A stretch of DNA of 11,487 nt. It comes from Gammaproteobacteria bacterium (GTDB taxonomy: Bacteria > Aquificota > Aquificia > Aquificales > QOAS01). The position numbers were made by a program, and so were the translations under genes. Within the stretch, counting starts at the first letter, position 1. Every line of letters starts with the position of its first letter. The notes beneath the pieces were generated by a model, which was given only the letters and a program-made list of their open reading frames with translations, searched no databases and was not told the DNA's origin. This document shows, in pieces, positions 1 through 4,881 of the stretch. The stretch is taken from NCBI GenBank assembly GCA_003972855.1, contig QOAS01000078.1:1-11487 (forward strand), written 5' to 3'.

Positions 1-135
1 AAAACCCTCTTGGGGCGTCCGGTAGAAATAGGAGATATACTTTCCGCTGTGGATTTCTTTTTAAAAACCAAAACCATTACGGGTGAAATCTTTATTTTGG
101 ATAGCGGACAACGGTTTGTGGGAAAGGGTTATTGA
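1..135 (+). CDS. Short-chain dehydrogenase/reductase, C-terminal end (partial)
   Basis: The first 44 codons read without interruption to a TGA at 133-135. The peptide contains LLGRPVEIGDILSAVDFFL, then ITGEIFILDSGQRF. This is the usual end of the SDR fold: a helix after a G-R-P-x-E/D-I turn, then 'ITGxxxxxDxGxxF', which lines the cofactor and oligomer face. The tail is closest in feel to the FolM/pteridine-reductase-like or FabG-like SDRs, but the catalytic Tyr-x3-Lys and the nucleotide-binding Gly motif lie outside the window, so substrate and cofactor cannot be named. The gene runs from beyond the left edge and converges on thi4. Confidence 0.75.
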   Translation, partial: KTLLGRPVEIGDILSAVDFFLKTKTITGEIFILDSGQRFVGKGY

Positions 136-239
136 AAAATTGCGGGATAAAACCTCCCATCTTTGATGATAGGATACAGCCCGCCCCCGAAGGGATTGAA
201 AATCTAAAGTTTTGGATTAAATTAAATTAGATACCTAAT

Positions 240-451
240 ATACCCGCCGATAGCGGGCATAGATAACAAAAAAAAGCCCGCTATACCAACGACTAAAGGC
301 GGGTATGTAAGCTGAAAGTAGCTTTGCTATCCCGCTGTATGGCGGGGTAGGTAGGAGTAGAGGCGGAGTGAACCCGCCTGTGGTGGTAAGGCACCGCTTA
401 GACGGTGCAAACCCACCCGAAGCTCCGTATCTATGATACGGAGCAGTTCAC
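240..451 (+). ncRNA. Omega-RNA-like structured RNA (TnpB guide RNA scaffold), solitary
   Basis: About 210 bases fold into a run of perfect stems: 240-248 with 298-306 (9 bp) enclosing 250-258 with 276-284 (9 bp); 309-313 with 320-324; 328-335 with 342-349 (one G-T); 361-366 with 374-379; 382-386 with 413-417 enclosing 391-396 with 403-408; and finally 422-430 with 436-444. The closing hairpin followed by AGTTCAC is the typical 3' end of omega-RNAs made from IS200/IS605 right ends. In such RNAs the next ~16-20 bases (from 452) act as guide; here that stretch runs over the stop codon of thi4. No TnpB gene lies in the window, so any activity would need TnpB from elsewhere. Whether it is transcribed cannot be seen. 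A side role as the thi4 3' terminator is possible. Confidence 0.6.
311..436 (+). pseudogene. Possible tnpB C-terminal remnant overlapping the omega-RNA
   Basis: In the frame that starts after the TAA at 308-310, 41 codons run to a TGA at 434-436, inside the last hairpin. The peptide ends GANPPEAPYL. In IS200/IS605 elements the 3' end of tnpB usually overlaps the omega-RNA, stops within or close to the terminal hairpin, and often ends in a Pro-rich tail of the type '-EAPxL'. This fits, but the stretch is short, contains none of the RuvC catalytic residues or the zinc ribbon, and could be open by chance in GC-rich structured DNA. Confidence 0.3.
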
Positions 452-463
452 TGAAAGGAGAAA

Positions 464-1213
464 TTAACCGCTTAAGATTTCTTTTGCCACTTTTTCCCCG
501 CTTAGGAACATTCCTCCGAAAATGGGACCCATTCGGGGAAGTCCGTAAACCTCTGCGGTGGACATTCCCATAACAAAGAGTCCCGGATATATTTCTCCCG
601 ATTTTTCAACCACCAATTTTTCCGCTTCATTAACCCACATTGCACCCATACCTTTTACCCGACAGCAATCGGTTCTTTTGGCTACCAATTTAACCACCGC
701 GGCATCGTGTCCCGTTCCGTCCAAAACGAAGTCGGCTTCCACCACCAGCGGGTCTACGTGAAGGTGAACCATCTCTACGGGAGTCCAATTTATGACAACT
801 CCGTTTACCTTTCCGTTTTTTATTACCACATCCTCAACGTGAACGCCGTTGAATATTTTTACACCAGCTTTGGTCGCTTTGGAAATTAAAGTAGAAGCCA
901 ATTCAACCGCATCCGCAACGAGATAGTTATCCCCGTAGGGGGTATAGTTTATTTCAAATTCGTCCAATATGTGTTTGGCATCTTTTTGAACCACTACTTT
1001 GTTGAAAAGCATTCCACCTCCCCAAATACCTCCGCCGGGGGCAAGTTTTCTTTCAAAAATAGCCACCTTTTTTCCGTTTTTGGCGAGTAAATATCCGGCT
1101 ACCAATCCGGAAGGACCCGCCCCCACTATTGCTACATCAACTCGGGTATAGTCCAAAAGCTCTTTGGAAAAGGTTTCTATTATTCCCCTCGTAACCGAAA
1201 GTTCTTGAAGCAT
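464..1213 (-). CDS. thi4: Thi4-family thiamine thiazole synthase (or ribose-1,5-bisphosphate isomerase)
   Basis: This 249-residue protein is a full-length Thi4 flavo/NAD-binding protein, which builds the ADP-linked thiazole of thiamine from NAD, glycine and a sulfur source. Visible motifs: dinucleotide-binding GAGPSGL (31-37), acidic end of the second strand FERK (53-56), GGGIWGGG (60-67), GTGHDA (166-171) and the C-terminal block from MGMSTAEVYG to FLSG (215-239), all diagnostic of the family. By my alignment of GHD...AKR with yeast Thi4, the suicidal sulfur-donor cysteine position is Val177, not Cys, so this should be a sulfide-using, multiple-turnover type, as in methanogens and sulfide-rich thermophiles. 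Archaeal relatives were also named ribose-1,5-bisphosphate isomerase, so that label is an alternative. The start has a good ribosome-binding site. It is the last gene of the minus-strand group, 95 bp after carB. No TPP riboswitch is seen upstream. Confidence 0.88.
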   Translation of the reverse strand: MLQELSVTRGIIETFSKELLDYTRVDVAIVGAGPSGLVAGYLLAKNGKKVAIFERKLAPGGGIWGGGMLFNKVVVQKDAKHILDEFEINYTPYGDNYLVADAVELASTLISKATKAGVKIFNGVHVEDVVIKNGKVNGVVINWTPVEMVHLHVDPLVVEADFVLDGTGHDAAVVKLVAKRTDCCRVKGMGAMWVNEAEKLVVEKSGEIYPGLFVMGMSTAEVYGLPRMGPIFGGMFLSGEKVAKEILSG

Positions 1214-1220
1214 TCCTTAG

Positions 1221-1226
1221 CCCTCC
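1221..1226 (-). promoter_or_regulatory. Ribosome-binding site of thi4
   Basis: On the minus strand GGAGGG lies 7 bases before the ATG at 1213-1211. It fixes the thi4 start and is one of only three strong Shine-Dalgarno sites in the window. Confidence 0.8.
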
Positions 1227-1308
1227 ACAAGGTTTTGTGCCAAGTTATGCTAACACATAGAGTTTACATTCGGACATGAAACGGGTTCAGTAAAAGGATA
1301 AAGGAAAA

Positions 1309-3003
1309 CTAACCTTCGTCCCGAACCTCTCTTAATTCTCCTTTTTCGTCCAAAACGAAATAGGGTCTCTCGTGGGAAAGATAGTAATAAGGAGTGTAGG
1401 CTTTAAATTCTCCTGCGCAAGTATCAACCACCTTTACCGAAGGAACTATTCCAAATTTCTTTCTCCTTTCCCTAACATCTTTTTCGGTAGAAGCTGTAAG
1501 TTTTGCAATTTCCCTGTCGCTAAAGCCCCATTCCTTCAAAAGTCTCAGTTCCTCTTCGGATAATTCCTCCAATTTCCTATTTTTTAATAGCTGTTCCGCA
1601 TCAACCAGTTGCTTTATGTTGGCTAAAAACCAACGGTCTATTTTTGAATATTCGTAAATTTCGTCTATGGAAAAACCCCTTCTAAAGGCTTCCGCCACAT
1701 ACCAAAGCCTATACTCGGTTGGAGTTATAAGACCTTTTATAAGTTCCTCATTCGGTATATTGGAAAGGTCTAAATCGGTCAGTCCGTAAAGGTCTTTTTC
1801 CAAACTTCTTATAGCCTTAAGGAGGGCTTCCTTAAAAGTTCTACCTATTGCCATTACCTCCCCGACCGATTTCATCATTGTGGTAAGGGTTCTATCGGTT
1901 TTGGGGAATTTATCAAAGTTAAATCGGGGAATTTTTACAACCACATAGTCTATGGAAGGTTCAAATGATGCGGGGGTATCCCGAGTTATGTCGTTTTTCA
2001 ATTCGTCTAAGGTATAACCTACCGCCAACTTTGCGGCAACTTTGGCAATGGGAAATCCCGTTGCCTTTGACGCAAGGGCGGAAGAACGGGATACCCTCGG
2101 GTTCATTTCTATAACATAAAAATCTCCGCTTTCGGGATTTACCGCAAACTGGATATTGGAGCCTCCCGTATCAACCCCTATGGCGCGGATTATGGCTATA
2201 GCCGCATCCCTTAGGATTTGGTATTCTTTGTCGGTTAAAGTTTGGGCGGGTGCCACCGTGATGCTGTCGCCGGTGTGAACCCCCATTGGGTCAAGGTTTT
2301 CTATGGAGCAAACTATAATGACATTATCCGCTTTATCCCTTATAACCTCCAGTTCATACTCTTTCCAGCCGAGGAGGGATTTGTCCAATTGAACTTGATG
2401 GATGGGTGAAGTTTCCAAGGCTATTTTCAGTTTCTGTTCAAATTCTTCCCTGTTGTAGGCTATGGAACCTCCCGTTCCGCCCAAGGTAAAGGCGGGTCTC
2501 AAAATTACGGGAAAACCTATTTTTTCTATAGCCTTTAGTCCCTCTTCAACGGAATTTACAACCGCCCGAGGGGGGACTTTTAAGCCTATTTTTTCCATTG
2601 TTTGTGCAAACAGTTCCCTATCTTCCCCCCTCTTTATCGCCTCGTAATTTGCACCTATTAGTTCAACGCCGTATTTTTGCAAAATACCTTTTTCGTAAAG
2701 CTCAACCGCCAAATTTAATCCCGTTTGACCTCCTAAGGTTGGAAGCAAAGCATCGGGACGCTCTTTTTCAATAATTCTTTCTAAGACTTCCGCGGTAAGG
2801 GGTTCCACATAGGTGCGGTTGGCAACTTCGGGGTCGGTCATTATAGTGGCGGGATTGGAGTTTACTAAAATAACTTCATACCCCTCTTGGCGTAGGGCTT
2901 TACAGGCTTGAGTTCCCGAATAGTCAAATTCCGCCGCCTGACCGATTATTATGGGTCCCGAACCTATTATGAGAATTTTTTTTATGTCCGTCCTTTTGGG
3001 CAT
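1309..3003 (-). CDS. carB: Carbamoyl-phosphate synthase large subunit, N-terminal half (split CarB)
   Basis: The 564 residues match only the first half of CarB (about 1070 in E. coli): the carboxyphosphate-forming ATP-grasp unit plus the oligomerisation domain. The N-terminus aligns residue for residue with E. coli: GSGPIIIGQAAEFDYSG (14-30), Arg129, Arg169, Glu215, His243, Gln285, Glu299 and Asn301 all fall at the E. coli positions for ATP, metal and bicarbonate contact, so this half should be active. The protein continues to VDTCAGEFKAYTPYYYLSHE (526-545), the end of the oligomerisation domain, and stops where the second ATP-grasp half would begin. This is a natural split as in Aquifex aeolicus, not a frameshift: no second-half sequence follows. 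The second half and CarA must be elsewhere. The ATG follows the family's MPKRTDIKKI start; no clear ribosome-binding site is seen, and the unknown gene upstream ends 29 bp before it. Confidence 0.95.
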   Translation of the reverse strand: MPKRTDIKKILIIGSGPIIIGQAAEFDYSGTQACKALRQEGYEVILVNSNPATIMTDPEVANRTYVEPLTAEVLERIIEKERPDALLPTLGGQTGLNLAVELYEKGILQKYGVELIGANYEAIKRGEDRELFAQTMEKIGLKVPPRAVVNSVEEGLKAIEKIGFPVILRPAFTLGGTGGSIAYNREEFEQKLKIALETSPIHQVQLDKSLLGWKEYELEVIRDKADNVIIVCSIENLDPMGVHTGDSITVAPAQTLTDKEYQILRDAAIAIIRAIGVDTGGSNIQFAVNPESGDFYVIEMNPRVSRSSALASKATGFPIAKVAAKLAVGYTLDELKNDITRDTPASFEPSIDYVVVKIPRFNFDKFPKTDRTLTTMMKSVGEVMAIGRTFKEALLKAIRSLEKDLYGLTDLDLSNIPNEELIKGLITPTEYRLWYVAEAFRRGFSIDEIYEYSKIDRWFLANIKQLVDAEQLLKNRKLEELSEEELRLLKEWGFSDREIAKLTASTEKDVRERRKKFGIVPSVKVVDTCAGEFKAYTPYYYLSHERPYFVLDEKGELREVRDEG

Positions 3004-3032
3004 TCTAAAAAGTAGGGTATTTTAAAGGGAGA

Positions 3033-3500
3033 CTACAAAAGGGGGATATTGCGACCTTGCCTTTCCCTTATAAGGTTTCTTATTTTGGTAACCGCAAAAA
3101 TTTCCGAAAGGGTTTTATCTACCAAAAATCCCAACAGAATAACAATTAAATCCTCTATGTAATCCTCAATGTTTCCAAGCTGGAGTTTGGCATCTTTCAA
3201 AAATAGGTTTACAAAAGTATCCTCGTCCATGGAGGAAAATTCGTCTTCATACCTTTTGTAGAATTCCCTTAAAATCTGTTCCAACAAAAGGGAAAAGTTT
3301 TTGGAAAATTCCCCCTCCTGCGGTAGGGGAAGTTCCAAACTTTCCGCTATAAGGGTTAGGTATTGGAAAAGCCTCATGGAGTGTAGCGCCTTTTCCAGTT
3401 CCTCAATGCGTTTTTCCAATTCTTGAGGAGGGTTTTCCCTTCCAAGAGATTGTTTGTAACTCAGTAAAAATATATCCTCACAAACAGTTTTTATCCCCAT
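3033..3500 (-). CDS. Hypothetical protein, acidic helical, 155 aa
   Basis: I do not recognise this protein. It is predicted here to be mostly alpha-helical and acidic, with a heptad-like stretch around residues 25-42 (ELEKRIEELEKALHSM) that could form a short coiled coil, and a hydrophobic segment near 120-128 (DLIVILLGFL) that is too short and flanked by acids to be a sure membrane helix. There is one cysteine (Cys7). No signal peptide. An in-frame TAG two codons upstream of the ATG prevents a longer form. It lies 29 bp upstream of carB on the same strand, so the two are probably co-transcribed, but nothing ties its role to pyrimidine synthesis. Steady codon use and a tight operon position argue that it is a real gene. 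Confidence 0.7.
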   Translation of the reverse strand: MGIKTVCEDIFLLSYKQSLGRENPPQELEKRIEELEKALHSMRLFQYLTLIAESLELPLPQEGEFSKNFSLLLEQILREFYKRYEDEFSSMDEDTFVNLFLKDAKLQLGNIEDYIEDLIVILLGFLVDKTLSEIFAVTKIRNLIRERQGRNIPLL

Positions 3501-3550
3501 ACTCTAAAATTGCTAATTTAATAGAAAACTTTCCTTCCTTAGATAGCTTG

Positions 3551-3570
3551 GGTTAGATTAATAACTAACC
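3551..3570. promoter_or_regulatory. Inverted repeat just upstream of the prepilin start
   Basis: GGTTAG, 8 bases, then CTAACC form a perfect 6-bp-arm palindrome ending 3 bases before the ATG at 3574, in the 73-bp gap between two divergent genes. It could be an operator, or an mRNA hairpin covering the start codon, which has no Shine-Dalgarno site. The function is inferred from position only. Confidence 0.4.
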
Positions 3571-3573
3571 GAG

Positions 3574-4035
3574 ATGCAAAAAACATTTGCAAACAAAGGT
3601 TTTTCTCTAATAGGCGCCCTTTTGGTGGTTTTGATTATTTCCATGACCATAGCGGTTATAGGCTCGGTTTTTATTAAGAGCCAAAAGATAGGACACGGAG
3701 TAAAGGTTTTTAAAACTACAAAGGAAGCGGCGGAGGCTACCGCAACTTCCATAATAAGCGCCATAGATAACGGCACTCTTACCCTATCACCCTCCAATTG
3801 TCCCGATTGCAGTGCAACCGGCTGTGGAGTTTGCAAAGTAATAGATTTGAACGGAAGCGGTTTAGGCAATTTGGTAACCGCGGTGGAAAATTCTCCCTAT
3901 TTTGAAAGCGGTTCGGTTTCCGCTTGTCTTATAAGTAATTGCACCGCAGGGGGAAAAAATATTTATACCATTAAAGTTACCGTAAGTTCAAAGGACGGTT
4001 CAAAAACCACCATTTACTTTATTTATCAAAAGTAG
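3574..4035 (+). CDS. Type IV (pseudo)pilin-like protein with six cysteines
   Basis: This 153-residue protein has a class III (prepilin) signal: a short basic leader MQKTFANKG ending in Gly9, then the hydrophobic helix FSLIGALLVVLIISMTIAVIG (10-30). Prepilin peptidase should cut after Gly9 and methylate Phe10. The conserved Glu at position +5 of the mature form is Gly14, as in some minor pilins or pseudopilins. The globular part contains Cys76-x2-Cys79-x4-Cys84-x2-Cys87, a knuckle-like spacing, and a second pair, Cys118 and Cys123. These could form disulfides or bind metal. The protein would sit in the inner membrane and join a type IV pilus or type II secretion pseudopilus. No pilus assembly genes are near; it is a lone gene between carB-group and rsmE, whose 3' end it overlaps by 17 bp. 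No Shine-Dalgarno site is visible. Confidence 0.75.
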   Translation: MQKTFANKGFSLIGALLVVLIISMTIAVIGSVFIKSQKIGHGVKVFKTTKEAAEATATSIISAIDNGTLTLSPSNCPDCSATGCGVCKVIDLNGSGLGNLVTAVENSPYFESGSVSACLISNCTAGGKNIYTIKVTVSSKDGSKTTIYFIYQK

Positions 4036-4741
4036 CGAGGGCGTTGTATACCGCAAAAGTTACCGCCACCGATGCGGTTTCCGCCCTTAGGATAAAGTTC
4101 CCCAAACTTACGGGTAAGAAACCTTTATTTATCAAATTTTGGGCTTCTTCTTTTGAGAACCCTCCTTCGGGACCCACGACGATATTAGCCCCCTTGGGGG
4201 GTTTTTCAAATTTCAAGACCTCAAAAAGGTTGTTCTTCCCTTCCCTTTCAAAGGCGAATAGATTTAAAAATCCTTCCTCGGGGTTTATCTCCTCCAACCT
4301 AACCGGCGAGAGGATTTGGGGCATGTGGTGTCTCCCGCACTGCTTTAGGCTCTCCCTCGCTATGCGGTTCCACCGCTCAAGTTTTTCCTCTATAACGGAA
4401 AGCTTTTGAAAACTCCTTTTGGAGATTACGGGGACTATTTGGGAAACCCCCACTTCGGTTGCCTTTTGAACTATTTCGTCAAAAGTGGAAACTTTTACGG
4501 GAACGCATTGGTATAACCTTACAAAAGCTTTGGGAATGTTGGGAGTAAGTTCCTTTACGACTTCAAGAACCGCCTTTCTTTTTTCCAAAGAAACGAGTTT
4601 GCACAGATAGGGTTTTAAACTCCCTTCCTCTACAACCTCTACGGTTTCTCCTATCTTGACCCTTTTTACCTTTAGGTGTCTTAGGTCTTCTTCCACAACC
4701 GCGGTGGTGGGGGAAATTAGCCGACCGAAAAATCGTTCCAT
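4019..4741 (-). CDS. rsmE: 16S rRNA (uracil1498-N3)-methyltransferase RsmE
   Basis: The 240-residue length is typical of RsmE, the SPOUT-class enzyme that methylates N3 of U1498 in 16S rRNA using S-adenosylmethionine, acting as a dimer on the 30S subunit. The N-terminal part (about 1-70) is the PUA-like RNA-binding domain. The SPOUT domain shows QKATEVGVSQIVPV (92-105), ESLKQCGRHHMP (130-141), VVGPEGGFSKEEA (188-200) and the knot segment SLGNFILRAETA (212-223), which binds the cofactor. All key blocks are present. The start ATG at 4741 has only a weak AGAAG-like site. The gene is divergent from korA and convergent with the pilin gene. Confidence 0.93.
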   Translation of the reverse strand: MERFFGRLISPTTAVVEEDLRHLKVKRVKIGETVEVVEEGSLKPYLCKLVSLEKRKAVLEVVKELTPNIPKAFVRLYQCVPVKVSTFDEIVQKATEVGVSQIVPVISKRSFQKLSVIEEKLERWNRIARESLKQCGRHHMPQILSPVRLEEINPEEGFLNLFAFEREGKNNLFEVLKFEKPPKGANIVVGPEGGFSKEEAQNLINKGFLPVSLGNFILRAETASVAVTFAVYNALATFDK

Positions 4742-4758
4742 TAAAACTTCTAAAGGTA

Positions 4759-4787
4759 TTGAAATTTATGCCCAAAATGTGTAAAGT
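4759..4787 (+). promoter_or_regulatory. Candidate sigma-70-type promoter for korAB
   Basis: TTGAAA (4759-4764), a 17-base spacer and TAAAGT (4782-4787) match the -35/-10 consensus at 5 of 6 and 4 of 6 positions with ideal spacing. Transcription would start near 4794 and run through the G/C hairpin at 4827-4841 before korA. It lies in the 140-bp gap between divergent rsmE and korA. Confidence 0.45.
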
Positions 4788-4826
4788 GGTTAAAAACCGC
4801 ACTGGATTATGAGTTAAAACGGATTT

Positions 4827-4847
4827 CCCCCTTTGCGGGGGTTTTTT
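4827..4847 (+). terminator. Terminator-like hairpin in the korA leader (possible attenuator)
   Basis: CCCCC, a 5-base loop (TTTGC) and GGGGG are followed at once by six T. This is the shape of a short intrinsic terminator, but it lies between the candidate promoter and korA, with no plus-strand gene ending just before it. It may therefore act as an attenuator or as a block to incoming transcription. Its G arm ends 40 bases before the korA start. The same arrangement occurs before korB. Confidence 0.5.
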
Positions 4848-4864
4848 AAAATAGGCTAAAACCC

Positions 4865-4878
4865 AAGGAGGTTTCTTA
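4865..4878 (+). promoter_or_regulatory. korA ribosome-binding site, copy 1 of a shared leader box
   Basis: AAGGAGG followed by TTTCTTA is a near-perfect Shine-Dalgarno site with 10 bases between GGAGG and the ATG at 4882. The 12-mer GGAGGTTTCTTA (4867-4878) recurs exactly before korB (6850-6861). It fixes the korA start. Confidence 0.85.
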
Positions 4879-4881
4879 GAA

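Larger units (their letters stand above)
168..451 (+). mobile_element. IS200/IS605-type element remnant without transposase genes
   Basis: The right end is clear: a perfect 9-bp stem with a 5-nt loop (422-430 pairs with 436-444), followed by AGTTCAC. TTCAC (447-451) is the type of right cleavage site I recall for ISDra2-like elements. A TTGAT pentamer, the matching kind of target/left-flank site, lies at 163-167, so the element may run from 168 to 451 (284 bp). Removing it would leave a 44-bp gap between two convergent genes, which suits this compact genome. No tnpA and no intact tnpB lie inside. The left boundary is much weaker: TTGAT also sits inside an imperfect hairpin (142-184) that could instead be the terminator of the upstream dehydrogenase gene. 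Alternative reading: a decayed element or MITE-like derivative. Confidence 0.5.

Noticed and set aside
142..184. Imperfect hairpin as a sure terminator of the upstream dehydrogenase gene
   Set aside because: GCGGG/CCCGC and the inner CATC/GATG pair, but there is no T tract after it, and the inner stem conflicts with the proposed left end of the mobile element; kept only as an alternative.
192..204. GGGATTGAAAATC resembles the tail of many CRISPR repeats
   Set aside because: There is only one copy, with no repeat-spacer pattern on either side.
1214..1308. Possible TPP riboswitch before thi4
   Set aside because: The 95-bp gap lacks the conserved CTGAGA and GGAACCT-like parts of the thi-box on the minus strand and is probably too short once the ribosome-binding site is counted.
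1309..3003. CarB as a frameshifted or truncated pseudogene
   Set aside because: The end lies exactly at the known split border, all catalytic residues are kept and no second-half remnant follows, so a natural split is the better reading.
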